Shown here: piece after piece, positions 12,298-23,689 of the stretch
Layout of the letters: the number at the start of each line of letters is the position of its first letter
Position numbering within the stretch: the first letter of the stretch is position 1
NCBI RefSeq assembly: GCF_014839805.1
Contig: NC_051119.1
Span: 7,991,245 to 8,055,244 of the forward strand
From: Manduca sexta
Taxonomy: Eukaryota > Arthropoda > Insecta > Lepidoptera > Sphingidae
Direction: 5' to 3'
Length of the DNA: 64,000 bases
Position numbers and translations under genes: made by a program
Notes under the pieces: model-generated
Seen by the model: the letters and a program-made list of their open reading frames with translations, nothing else
Databases searched by the model: none
What the model was told of the DNA's origin: nothing

Positions 12298-12797
12298 NNN
12301 NNNNNNNNNNNNNNNNNNNNNNNNNNNNNNNNNNNNNNNNNNNNNNNNNNNNNNNNNNNNNNNNNNNNNNNNNNNNNNNNNNNNNNNNNNNNNNNNNNNN
12401 NNNNNNNNNNNNNNNNNNNNNNNNNNNNNNNNNNNNNNNNNNNNNNNNNNNNNNNNNNNNNNNNNNNNNNNNNNNNNNNNNNNNNNNNNNNNNNNNNNNN
12501 NNNNNNNNNNNNNNNNNNNNNNNNNNNNNNNNNNNNNNNNNNNNNNNNNNNNNNNNNNNNNNNNNNNNNNNNNNNNNNNNNNNNNNNNNNNNNNNNNNNN
12601 NNNNNNNNNNNNNNNNNNNNNNNNNNNNNNNNNNNNNNNNNNNNNNNNNNNNNNNNNNNNNNNNNNNNNNNNNNNNNNNNNNNNNNNNNNNNNNNNNNNN
12701 NNNNNNNNNNNNNNNNNNNNNNNNNNNNNNNNNNNNNNNNNNNNNNNNNNNNNNNNNNNNNNNNNNNNNNNNNNNNNNNNNNNNNNNNNNNNNNNNN
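12298..12797. other. Assembly gap, exactly 500 N
   Basis: The run of N is exactly 500 bases, the fixed size some scaffolders insert for a gap of unknown length. It joins contig 1 to contig 2. Reading frames drawn through it are meaningless. Confidence 0.99.
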
Positions 12798-14507
12798 TTT
12801 AAGGCTTTCATACTATACTTACAGAAACACTTAGTAGTATCCATTATAATAAAAGACATGAACATTAAAGATTCATTTTATTTTAATTCATAAATAATAG
12901 CATAAAATTAAAATATAATTTTACAACATTAACATCATGCTATGAAGTATCACATTCCAGTTTACGTACTTATAATGTAACGCCGTGCATTGGCTTTCCA
13001 AAATATACAGCATTTTCAATGCTAATGTACTAATATTAAATACTTTGATTTATAAATGTAACAACTGTCAATATTGGAAGATTATTTTAATGCAACCCAA
13101 TGTTATATTTAAGTTGCAGGATCAATTACCTTTTATAATATTATTGATCATGGAATTGTTACCAATCAGTAATCACTCAGCATGCGAATCGCTGGTAACA
13201 CAAATTATTACAAGGTGAGAAAATACTTTTCTGACTCTCTCTTTCTAAACCTCTTTAGTTTTAGAGTAGGGCATACCTATCAGGCTGGCCTTATATTGAT
13301 TGTAATAAAGATGAAAAATGCATAACAAAAAAAAAATTAGGCACCTCTTTTAAGAATAGAGCGCACTGATTATGTCTCAGAATGACCTTTTGAAAAGAGT
13401 TCGCTCATTTCCAGGTCCGAATTTAGGTGAATGTAATTTCTTAATATGTAATGTGATATTATTTCTTACATTATAATTTCTTAAGTGTTTTACAGTGTAC
13501 GCACCATAATTATGATTACTATACAAATTTTAACATCATTTAATACTTAAGTACTTTGATGTATAAAAATTAACTTACTTTTACTATTGTAGATAAATAG
13601 AAAAGTTTGCATAATAAATTATTATAAAAAAACAATTATTAGTATGAGTACCTAAAGCACAACATTTTACGAGATTTTAATTATTGAATTACAACCATAG
13701 ATAATGAGTGATAAAATGATAATAGCACAGACAAGTATACCTAATATGAAAAATGGTAGTGTTTTTTTATCTCCGAGCCACACCACTTTACGATTCTACT
13801 TGTGAATTTTAAAAACTACGATTTCTTATTATTAGTCGAACTTACAAAATATATTTTTCTTTGCGTTTCATCTGTTTTGGTTTAGTCTAATCATTTTCGT
13901 TTAGTTATCAATCGATTGCACCATGATCTACGTATGGTCTAACAAAGACCTTGCACTAGTCATAGTTAAGTGATTTATAATAAATTGTTAATATTTCGTG
14001 TACTGTATAACCACGCCCATTACACAAATCAGCGGAATTATCCTTATGTACATAAAAGATAGGTTTCTTCTAATTTTAAATTCAGTTGTCGTTTGTTTAT
14101 AAATTCGACTCGTGTAAATTGCAACGTCTATACCCAAGTTGTCAAAGCTAGATTGCGTGGTAGAGAACCTTTGCCCTTTTTTTATGAAAAAAATGTATTA
14201 AAAGAATAGGTAGATGAAACCTCATTCTTACGGATTAATTAATAAATGTCGGAAATGTTTGAATGATTGAACGAATGAATGTAATGTTACAGAATTGTAT
14301 GTGAAATGTAAAGCCAAACTTTCAGAATTTTTATACACAATGTTTTTTTGTTAAGAACATGATTAAAACTGCATCACTGCTTCCTGCGAGAATTTCACAT
14401 ACAGAACACACACAAAAGTAATAAGTAAGTAGTAATCATTTTTGCAGTCATCAATAGTAGTGAATCAGTATTGGTGATTTTAATACTTAAAGTCTGGAAT
14501 ATCGTCG
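12798..14507. other. 3' flank of the FRRS1-like gene, no other gene seen
   Basis: AT-rich sequence with no recognised gene or complete transposon. A possible poly(A) signal for the minus-strand gene, ATTAAA, lies at 14479-14484, about 24 bases past the stop codon. No closer canonical AATAAA was seen on that strand. Confidence 0.6.
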
Positions 14508-17500
14508 TTACGCTCCGAGTATGGATGTGTAGGATTCCCCGAGGGGCGCGCGCGCAACAATATAGATCATGGCGACGATGATCAGCAACACTATCGGTGC
14601 GTACACGCCCAGCATCAGTTTCTTGAAACCGGAGAACTATAACATTAAAAAAAAACACTATTAGCAAATTATTACAAATTAATTGCGAGGTACCAAGGAA
14701 GTTGAGGTATGACCACGTGGGAGACTTTTTTTTAATATTTGGGGCACGGTTACTCCTAGAAAGTGACAAACTACGCCTTTGCTTTACTAGATAAAACTAG
14801 TTAATTTTGAATTATTAAACTAATGACAATATTATAAGAATATGAGTTAAATTGAATGAATAAATGAAAATAAAGAACGAGTGAGTGAACGAATGAATGG
14901 TGATATTACCTGATGCGGCGGGCGCGTAGCGAGTGCGCCGCCCGTGGGCGCGGAGCTGGGCGCGAGGTGCTTCATGGCGAGCGCGCCGCTCACTCCCACC
15001 GAGCCGCGTTCACCCACGCACCACGTCGCCTGCACACAACACAACTATATTAACAAGGCTTCATTGTTACCTTCATAATATTGTTTTTTCCTTCCTTGTT
15101 TGTTTTGTCTGGTATATAATCAAACAACACAACTCCAGCCACACTCCTAACCACAAAGCTTTCGGTTCACAAATAAGTGTTCGCGGCTGTGAGACGGAGG
15201 CTGTTGCGTAGTTGAGAAGTGAGTACAAGTGGTTATTCATAATGTATCTACTCGGATAACTTACGGACAGCACGAGATGCATAACTACGTGGAAAGCGAC
15301 GAAGGCGGCTAGGATGTACACGCTCCAGCTCGGTAGCTCCGCCTTCTGCAGATACACGGCCAGGAATATCGACACGACTGCAATAGATAGTTCGTATTAC
15401 ATGCGTGGCGAAACACAGAGGTGAAAAAAGTGGAGGATAAGAGCAATGTGGTTTTTATTTTTTATTATTAAATGTTTATAAAAACGTGTGAGGTCATTGG
15501 GTCCTCCAGAAACGAAATTCCATTACGTATTTGTATGAAGTTAAAAAAGATGTGTTTTATTTTTTGAATTCCCATATATGTATAGTACCTCATTAAAATC
15601 AATTAAGTAGTAAGAAAATGTAATCTGATGTTCTTTATTCAGCATATTATAAGAATATACTGTGACCGATAATAAATGGTAAACAATTCGTATACTATAG
15701 ATGTAATGTTACGTGACATTACATATGTTCGGTCAGTGTTGGATGTACTTACTTCCTAATATATGCGCGGCGTTGCCTACGAACCAATGCGCCCAGTTGA
15801 ATATCGACCGGTTTTTGGTGCCCGGGTGTGGCCTGAAGTACGCTCCTGGAATGGTATACGGAAATAATTAATACATTGTAATAATAGTATATAGGATTTT
15901 GTAGCATAGCAATATGAATGTTTTACAAACTGAGTAAATACTACTTGTCATATAAACGTATAAGCCGACCAAATACAAAAGTCACATTTAAACTATGCTC
16001 CCATGTAAATTGTAATAAAATAAGCACTACCTACATTAGCTGTATCTATATATATAAAAATGAATTGCTGTTCGTTAGTCTCGCTAAAACTCGAGAACGG
16101 CTGAACGGATTTATCTTATCTTGGTCTTGAATTATTCGTGGAGGTCTAGGGAAGGTTTAAATGGTGAGAAAAATTCGAATAATTGGCGGGAAAATCCTCA
16201 AAACAGCATTTTTCTATTTCCCATACAAACGTTTTCTAAATAAAATGGAGAGTCAATTTGTAATTTATTACCGCTGCATAAAGTTCAAATTCGCGTGCGC
16301 GTTGGAGGATCTAATATCGCGTTCTGAAACTCAACAAAAGTGAGTGAATCGCGAATGCGACAAAATTGCATAGTCTCAAAATACATAGTACATAAATAGT
16401 GGTCGGCTTCGAGAAACTCAATTTTAGCTAACTTCAGTTGTTAATATAATATATAACTCAAAGGTGACTGACAGTGATATATCAAGGAACAGCCCAAACC
16501 ATTGGACGGATCGGGCTAAGACTTTACATGCATAAAGCTACTATGACGTAGGCATCCCCTAAGAAAGGATTTTGATAAATTCTACCCTTAAGGGGATAAA
16601 ATAGGGGATGAAAGTTTGTATAAATGTTCTTAGATTTTCGACTGATTGAACTGAAATTATAGATTGGGGATAAAATTAGTTTGAACCTATAAGTACCGGG
16701 AAAATATGTAGCAAGACTTTTATCAAACAGTGGAATTTTATCCTGGAAAACACCTTCACGCGGGCGAAGCCGCGAGCAAAAGCTAGTATTATAATAAAAT
16801 TTACTTAAATCTTCTAAAAGAGGACCTTAATATTAGTTATATTATCGTAATAGTAAGTATGCACACCAATAGGCTGTATGAAGCAGAGTATGACGGTGAC
16901 GATGCCGGTGATGGCGTGCGGGTTGTCGCCGCCGGTCCAGCCGCGCACCTCCGCCAGGATCAGGATGAATCCCACCATCGTCAGCGACCACGTCCCCACC
17001 ATCAGGATGCGGTGGTACTGGAGCACAACAAATCGCACTCTTAATAAAATAATTACCTATTTCAAAATTGTTAATTTGTGCCAGTCGTCGGAAAACTAAT
17101 TTTTGTTTGCTACTTTTTTTTTGAAGTTGCTAGTAAATTGAGCTTATTAAAGATAGGTAAAAAATGAAACCTATAGCATGAAAAAAGGGAAAAAATCAAA
17201 AAGCCGCAAACAGAAATTGGTTGTTTGACGATTCCCACAAATTGGCAATTTTGGAATGGGTCATTATATTATTAAGAGTGCGAAATCTTCGTCATATAGA
17301 AAACATTTATTATACATATACCTACGTTTTATAATAGTTAGGTAACAAGAACAGTGCTAAATTGGTGTTAAACATAAAAAAAGTATTTTCTAAATAGTTG
17401 ATTTTAATTGTGGGTAATTTCTGTAAATTCCTGGAGGTTAGCAAATATATCTATGTTCTCGGAAATAATGTTGACTACAATTCGTATGGAATATGTCTGA

Positions 17501-20500
17501 TCAATATTGGGAGGTGATACAATTATCATTTCGAATTATAATGTTGTGGTTAGTTATAGTATTAGGTAAGAAGTACATCCATTTCTATCGAGCTGTTGGC
17601 TTGATTTTACTTTGTGTGACATTTTAGAAGTGTTCTATCGATAATATAAAAATGAATCGCTGAATGTGTTGCTAAGCGCAAAACTCAAGAGCAGCTGAAT
17701 CGATTTCGCGAATTCTTTCTTTATAATATTCCTTGAAGTACGAGGATGGTTTTTAGAAAGGAGAGAAAAATTAAAAAAAAAACCTGAAAAAGTCTAAAAA
17801 CAACACTTTTCTATATTCCCATACAAAAGATTTGTAATAATACTTAAGAGTCAATTTGAACTTTAATCCTATACCATAAAGTTTAAGTGTTAGTGGAGGG
17901 GTTCCGGGAAGGCAAAACAATTGAGTGATGTTAGATGGAACGATGGAAAGAATTTTAAGTGTTTTATAATTTTTATTTTTTGACATATCAACTTTGTTGA
18001 CTTATCAACTTTCTTTTTTTTTATCTTACTAACTGACCCGGAGCCGGAATAGCAGAGTAAGTATTAAAAAAAAATATAGTATCGACTGTTAGGCGGTACG
18101 AAGTTCACCGGGTCAGCTAGTTTTTATTAAAACGAATTAATACGACAAATAACGGAAAAATCTACTGTGTTTCTATGATATACTCACAGCGAACCAAATG
18201 TCCTTCCCGCCGAGCTGTTTGCCTGCCCACGTCTGTTTGAAGTATCTGGAAAAGAAAACAGGTTAACCATCAAATAGAACCATTGTTTACGGTTGATTTA
18301 AGTTTTGAAAAGCCTGTAGCTACTTCTTTCAATTAATTAGCGCATAGTATATTAAAATTTTACAGCAGACTCCTGAAAATCATCGTATTCCTTTTTACTT
18401 AATTAGTTTTTACGATATTTATTTCGCCTGTTTATTTCTTATTTTTTATTCTGGAGTGTTAATACACTACCTAGCCAGCAGTATCCCGAGTGAGGCGGTG
18501 CCGAGCCAGGCGAGCAGCATGAAGCTCCCGTGCAGCTTCAGCAGGATCTTGGAGGCGGGGCGGCCGCGCCCACCGTCGACAGCGCCAGCGGCGCGCCCGT
18601 CGCCTCGTACGCGATCGAGTGGAACCCGACGCGGTTGGCGTCTGGGAACGCACTTGATCAGTTACTGTTGCTTGCTAAATTGATTAGCAATTTAGTTAAA
18701 GCAATTGCCAGTTTGATTGTGTTGAAATATATTTCCGTCATTATATGTCGCGTAACTACAGCAAAAGTGAAGTATACAAACCTTTCATACTATCGCCGGA
18801 GACCACCATCAGATTGTATTTGTTCGAGGCAAGATCGAAGGTCACGCCCTTCACAGTGGACACGACGTCCCTCTTAAACTTGCAGTACAATTTCCCGTCT
18901 ATGACCGAAGACTCTAGCAACTGCACGATTTCTTGCGGAGAGTCCGACCTCTGCACGTAGGGCTCCACCTTCGGGTAAGTCCAGGAGGTGTACAGGCTGA
19001 CTCTCCCGTTGTCGTTCCTGACGCATTCCATTGCGCTGTCGTCTCCCATCTTATCGTCGAGGCTCAAAGCGGCTGCTACGTATTTAGGGTTGCCAGTTCC
19101 TTGTATTTCGAAGGTGTAGATGTCTCCGGAGACGAAGATAGCGACGACGGCTTTACAGTCGGCCTTCTCGATGCAGTTTTGCGGCACGCCGAAGCATAAC
19201 TTTGTGTCGGCGCAGCCCTGGTACACCACGTCTATAGGCTCAGGAGCGGCTTTTGGCTGTAACAAAATGTATGTCTAACATAAGGCAGTAAAAATAAAAA
19301 TATAGTTTTATGTCTTTATTGGTTACCTTTGTAATCTTAGAGGGATCATTATAATTTGGTGTTTTATGCAAGTAGCAACTACCATTATCTCCCCAAATAA
19401 AACAAATTAATTAAATAATAATTCGAAGAAATTAATTAAATAATAAAACTGAAAACTATAAAATACAGTAGGTAATTGAAACTTCTTTGTGAATTTATCG
19501 TTCGCTTTAACGGTGAAGGAAAACATCGTGAGGAAACCTGCACATCTAAGAAGTTCTCTACAGGAATTTCGAAGGTGAGTGAAGTCTATCAATCTGTACT
19601 AGGCCAACGTGGTGGACTAAGGTTTAATCCCTCTCAGTAGTAGAGGAGGCTCGTGCCTCAGCAGTGGACAAGTATATAATACAGGGCTGATATTATTATA
19701 TTATTATTATAATTGAACTCATAAGCCTCATACCTTAGACTCCATGATGATGGGCGGCGGCTGGGTGTTGGGTCCCCTGGTGATGGGCGGCAGGCTGGTG
19801 CTCACCGCCGTGTCGAGCGTCACCACCTCCACCAGCGGCGACTCTACGTTCTTCCAGAACGTCGCGTAACTTTGAGCTACCGTCGCCCTAGGTAGGTAAA
19901 TATTATTCGTATATTTTTTGCAGAAACGTAACTTGAGCTAATTTGAAGTTTGGACATACTGTCCGTTTCATAACATTATCTATTGTCTTGAATGGACAAT
20001 GTCTGCGCGATGTCTAGAATCAATATATCAAGTAATATTTTTTGTATCAATTTCTTTTTTATACATTTACGTCAAAGTGACCCCACTGCACCTGAGGTTG
20101 ATGGCAAGTGGAATGGGGTTCAGGAGAATGTCGACAGACGCGAGATGATTACTCCTTGGCAGTCGACACAATTATGCCAGCCTGCTGGAATCGGATATAT
20201 ACAGGCTTATTCCGGAATACGACATTTACGTGGGCCACTATGGCGGGTTTCAACACCTTGTGCACGGTGGTCGCTATCCCGACGGATGAAAAATATATAA
20301 ATATATCCTACCACCAGCAGTAGTAATTAAACTCGATGACGATGAATGTGTCACGTCATGAAGTATTTACATTAATTATGTGCAATTCCGCGGAACAATA
20401 AACACAGTATGTTTTGATTATCTTGCGAAATCGTTCCTACATACAGTGGTTATACGCCACAAGTATAATATAGGATAAAAAGTTACCTAAACTCGATCCC

Positions 20501-22129
20501 TCCGAGGAAGTCAGAAGGCGCTTGCCACTGGAAGGTCATGGCGGGTTTCTCCTCGGGCGAGGAGTGCGTCACCGTGTCGTTCGTCCCGCTGCACGTTATC
20601 ACGTGGGTCGTGGGTGGCACTTTCACGAACTTGCCCACTATGGCGTCGGGATCCTGAAATTAAACATAATTATCATATTAAACACCATCTCTTCCTGTTT
20701 TCTCATTGTAAACATCTAAATCTATGTCAAACTTATACTTTTTTTAATATATAGTCTACTGCTTCGATTGAAATTCTTTAATTATCAGAAAGTAATACTA
20801 CGTTTGATTCGACTCTAATGCGAACGGAGCCGCGGAAGCACCGTTTACGTTTATATTTTGTCAGTGCTTACCTTTAATAACAAATGCCCACTATAATGTT
20901 ATCATACTAGTTGTTGCTGGCAGTCCCGCAATATAGATATCCGATAAAAAACCCACGGTGTTCCTACTTTTTTTGGGATATAAAGTAGTCTATCTCCCTT
21001 TTCCCTGACCAAGCTACATCTCATCAAAATTGGTGCAGTAGTTTAGACGTGAAAGTTACCAGAGAAAATTTCTTTCGGATTTATCGCACTCTTAATAAAA
21101 TAATGACCAATTTCAAAATTGCCAATTTGTGGGAATCGTCACACAACCAATTTCTGTTTGTGACCTTTTAGTTTTTTCCTTTCCTTGTTCATGCTATAAG
21201 TTTCATTTATTACCTATCTTTAATAAGCTAAATTTTATAGCAACTTAAAAAAAAGGTAGCAAACAAAAATTTGTTTTCCGACGACTGCCACAAATTATCA
21301 ATTTTGAAATAGGTCATTATTTTATTATTTGGCGGCATTATTAAGAGTGCGTTATGAATAAGAATAATCATACCTGTATTTCCCTAGCTTGCAGTATGAA
21401 CCCTCCGATGGGCACGGGTGCGCCCGCGGGGCTGCCGATGGTCACATTGAGCACGTCGCCTTGCCGAACCTGCGCTCCTGAAGTGAGGATCATGTACGGA
21501 GGCACCGATGTTTGCACTTCAACGCCGCTGTGTCGTGGCATCTGGTCTGCGCAAGCCTGCGGAATGATTAATAATGAGTGGAACTCTAAGCATTTTGGTC
21601 ACGTGATTAAGTAGCCACTGACGAAAAAGTACGTCCATGTCTATGGAAATTTTAGCAGCATGCCGAGGCGCTAATTGGCATTCATAATAGTAATCAATAT
21701 ATCGGGTTACTTAATATCATCACAGTGATATTTCGAAGGCAAGAGCGGTGACCCACGTCGCATCTGACTTAAGCCAGTTCTGAATGGTATTGACTGCAGA
21801 GTATAATATGAACAGTAATAAAGCGTATTGCTTTTTACATAGCGGCAAACGATGAACTATTTTTTATAAACCAATCAATAAAAAGAAACATACATTCGTT
21901 CCGAATGATGACGATGACCCAAAATTGAATGAACTATGCACTTCGTTTCGATTACTAGTTAACATTGTTTTCAACAGATGGCATTACATGATTCATTGGA
22001 TGTTACAGAAATGAATTTCAACAAACAGGAACTTACCCCGGGCGGCGCTCCGGAGCCGTGTTGTGTCGTCTCTCGTACTACGAATAGTATTGTTAACACA
22101 ATACCAAAGTATCTTTTCCGCGGCAGCAT
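14508..22129 (-). CDS. FRRS1: Ferric-chelate reductase 1-like protein (Reeler-DOMON-cytochrome b561), 12 coding exons, frameshifted in exon 6
   Basis: Coding exons in transcript order: 22037-22129, 21374-21556, 20487-20653, 19734-19887, 18782-19256, 18471-18641, 18188-18245, 16867-17017, 15753-15845, 15265-15377, 14910-15029, 14508-14636. All introns are GT/AG and phases join. Restoring the exon-6 base gives 635 residues, near FRRS1 family length. Residues 1-25 look like a signal peptide; about 33-180 form a Reeler domain; 205-357 a DOMON domain; 365-553 the b561 core, with candidate haem ligands H395, H436, H468 and H504. Exon 12 adds a final membrane helix. Family members are membrane ferric reductases moving electrons across the membrane; iron handling is inferred from the family. 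Exon 6 has four Gs at 18557-18560 where the other copy has five, shifting the frame ahead of H395. This may be sequencing error or a null allele. Confidence 0.9.
16045..16786 (+). mobile_element. Complete non-autonomous Helitron in intron 8 of the FRRS1-like gene
   Basis: The 742-bp element starts TCTATATATATAAAAATG directly after an A and ends CAAAAGCTAG directly before a T. A hairpin with stem CGCGG/CCGCG (16759-16763 and 16770-16774) lies 12 bases before the end. These three features define Helitrons. No Rep/helicase frame is inside. It lies between exons 9 and 8, antisense to the gene. Confidence 0.8.
17034..17282. mobile_element. Foldback MITE (CGCACTC family), abuts exon 8 splice acceptor
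   Basis: The ends CGCACTCTTAATAAAATAA and TATTATTAAGAGTGCG are long inverted repeats, and the element is flanked by the 4-bp duplication AAAT (17030-17033 and 17283-17286). It ends 17 bases from exon 8 (16867-17017) on its acceptor side. The same family occurs at 21085-21351. Confidence 0.8.
17640..18120 (+). mobile_element. Helitron-like element in intron 7
   Basis: It ends in GGGTCAGCTAG followed by T and carries AATATAAAAATGAATCGCTG near its start, a typical Helitron 5' region, although the exact 5' boundary is degenerate. The right part of the partner copy is at 63786-64000 in the opposite orientation. Confidence 0.6.
19487..19706 (+). repeat. 5'-truncated SINE in intron 4
   Basis: It matches the body and tail of the SINE at 1245-1571, including AACGTGGTGGACTAAGG, CTCTCAGTAGTAGAGG and an ATT-rich tail, but lacks the tRNA-like head. 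It is antisense to the host gene. The same insertion is in the other copy at 62205-62430. Confidence 0.75.
20070..20315 (+). repeat. Dispersed repeat in intron 3 (same family as 2870-3107)
   Basis: It shares ACCCCACTGCACCTGAGG, GTCGACACAATTATGCCAGC and ACGTGGGCCACTATGG-type motifs with the unit at 2870-3107. It is present in both gene copies (other copy 61645-61850), so the insertion predates their split. Confidence 0.6.
21085..21351. mobile_element. Foldback MITE (CGCACTC family) in intron 2
   Basis: Long inverted ends CGCACTCTTAATAAAATAA and TTATTAAGAGTGCG are flanked by a 4-bp TTAT duplication (21081-21084 and 21352-21355). It is the second member of this family inside the same gene and lies about 22 bases from the exon 2 donor. 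The partner in the other copy is 59432-59698. Confidence 0.8.
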
Positions 22130-22440
22130 GATTGTTATTCTGTAAAATTAAAAAGAATACGTTTATTGTGTGAACGGGATATAGAATATTAGGCCACTTC
22201 GCTTAACATAAGGTGCAGTCAAGCTACTTTGCCGAGCCACAATTAAAAATCAAGATATATTCTGCTTATTTAAGATGTTGCGCAGACGCTGTCAACTCGT
22301 TGACAAGACACACCACCAACAGCGAAATTGACAATCGCTTTAGCAACTTCAGCCATTACGTACTTAGCAACAAGTTGTTAGCGTGTGCACAGCGTTAGTT
22401 CACAGTTTCACCCAGTATCTTGTGAGTGAAATATTTTACT
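22130..22440 (-). promoter_or_regulatory. 5' region of the FRRS1-like gene with a 16-bp palindrome
   Basis: The start codon is preceded by a polypyrimidine tract and AG, so a 5' UTR intron is possible just upstream of the ATG. The stretch 22200-22400 is nearly identical in both copies, and 22290-22305 is the palindrome TGTCAACTCGTTGACA (TGTCAAC arms with TC between). The other copy has one change in it. No TATA box is clear; promoter location is inferred from position only. Confidence 0.3.
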
Positions 22441-22756
22441 TGCCAAACATGACTTATGGGTTGTCTGAAATCGTCTAACGCATTGCAACGATTTTTTTTA
22501 GGATAGTATTTACAATATTTGACAAAGTTATTCAAAATTCATACGCGTAAAATAATGCTGATTTCCATAGCATAAGGTAAATTAAATTGCAATAACAACA
22601 TAATACATAACAAGGCAAAACAAAGAAACATAAGATATAATATTCTCAGGTACATAATGAACGTTTACGAAAACAAAAACGTTCACATAATGACTTAAAA
22701 CAAAGATGACAAATAATAATATAAAAAAAAATAAAGCATGTGTTTTTATTAAATAA

Positions 22757-23087
22757 TATCAGCCCCGTGTTATTATTCTGCTTGCTGTCGAGCACGGGCC
22801 TTTTCTACTAATTATTATTATTATTTGTTATCACGCAGGCAGGTTATTTAACCGAAATGCTTGTATCATGTAATTCTCGATTCCGCTTTCAATTCCCAGC
22901 AAAATTTTTGAGAAATTATGAATAATTGAGAGGGTTTAGGCCGTAGTCCACCACGCTGGCATAGTGCGGGCAGACTTTACATACTTCAGAAATTCTTATG
23001 AAGAATTCTCAAGTTGTCTCATGATATTTACCTTCGTTAAATCGAACGATAATTCATTAATAATACACACGTAATTTCTAATAGTCA
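22757..23087 (-). repeat. 5'-truncated SINE interrupted by an AT-rich insert
   Basis: On the minus strand it carries the SINE body (GCCAGCGTGGTGGACTACGG) and tail (GGGGCTGATATTATTTAAT). About 120 bases containing an (AAT)n run and GATAACAAATAATAATAA split it between the CCCTCAATT and GTAGAAAAGGCCCGTGC parts. The other copy (57590-58036) has the same interruption. Confidence 0.65.
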
Positions 23088-23099
23088 GAGGTGTGCCTT

Positions 23100-23677
23100 C
23101 CGCCCTGTGGAATGGGGGCGTTTGGAGAATTCCACCACGGTATCCCCTGCCTGTCGTAAGAGGCGACTAATAGGGGCCACGAAGGGGGTCGTCGGCGGGC
23201 AGCAGGGGCTGTCCGCCCTAGTGCATTTTGTGCATTTTGCACATTTTCGGTTGACCCCGGGATGGACGGCAGTGTGTTGTTGGCCTCATACTGCCATAGA
23301 CGCCGAGGGCGTCCTTTGGTGCGCAGGGCTTCTGAGCCCCCATAGGAGACGGGCCGCAAGGCGGCACCGCGCAGGGACGGCTGCGGTCGTAGACTTAGAC
23401 ACTACAACGTCAGAGGAAGCCCGCAGCCGTCCCAAATGCGCCGAAGAGGGCCACCGCGGAGTTTTAGCTGGTAGGCCGTGCGTAGGTTAAGTTGTACATA
23501 TGGTTGGGACTCGTTGTTAGCGTGAGATAAGTGAAAATGGCTCGGTCGCTCGAAGGTCACCATCAAATCCGGGCGGCTCAACGTCGGGGCGTAAGGCACG
23601 GCTCAGTCGCCCCCCGCGAAGGCTGGGCGGTAGTAATAAGGTACTTTCTCCGCGAAACCAAAAAAAAAAAAAAAAAA
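23100..23677 (+). mobile_element. GC-rich poly(A) retroposon with perfect 12-bp target duplication
   Basis: A 578-bp insert ends in an A-run and is flanked by GAGGTGTGCCTT at 23088-23099 and 23678-23689. It is far more GC-rich than its surroundings and contains CCCCTGCCTGTCGTAAGAGG, which I associate with 5' regions of arthropod R1-type LINEs. There is no RT frame. It may be an internally deleted LINE or SINE-like derivative. It is absent from the matching place in contig 3 (near 57600). Confidence 0.7.
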
Positions 23678-23689
23678 GAGGTGTGCCTT

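Noticed and set aside
12135..12893. Open frames running through the first N gap, on both strands
   Set aside because: They exist only because N cannot encode a stop. The same applies to the frame across 30323-30937.
14847..15375. Frames of 65-100 codons on both strands over 14847-15375
   Set aside because: The minus-strand frames are exons 11 and 10 read into introns, and the plus-strand frame is a GC-rich shadow of exon 11.
18456..19199. Plus-strand frames over 18456-19199 and the matching minus-strand frames at 62706-63451
   Set aside because: They are antisense shadows of exons 5 and 6 of the FRRS1-like gene.
22213..22398. 61-codon frame upstream of the FRRS1-like gene, giving the same protein in both copies (also 58385-58570 minus)
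   Set aside because: Both copies are almost identical here at the DNA level, so identity of the frame adds no evidence. It has no domain, and it lies antisense to the gene's probable promoter or 5' UTR.
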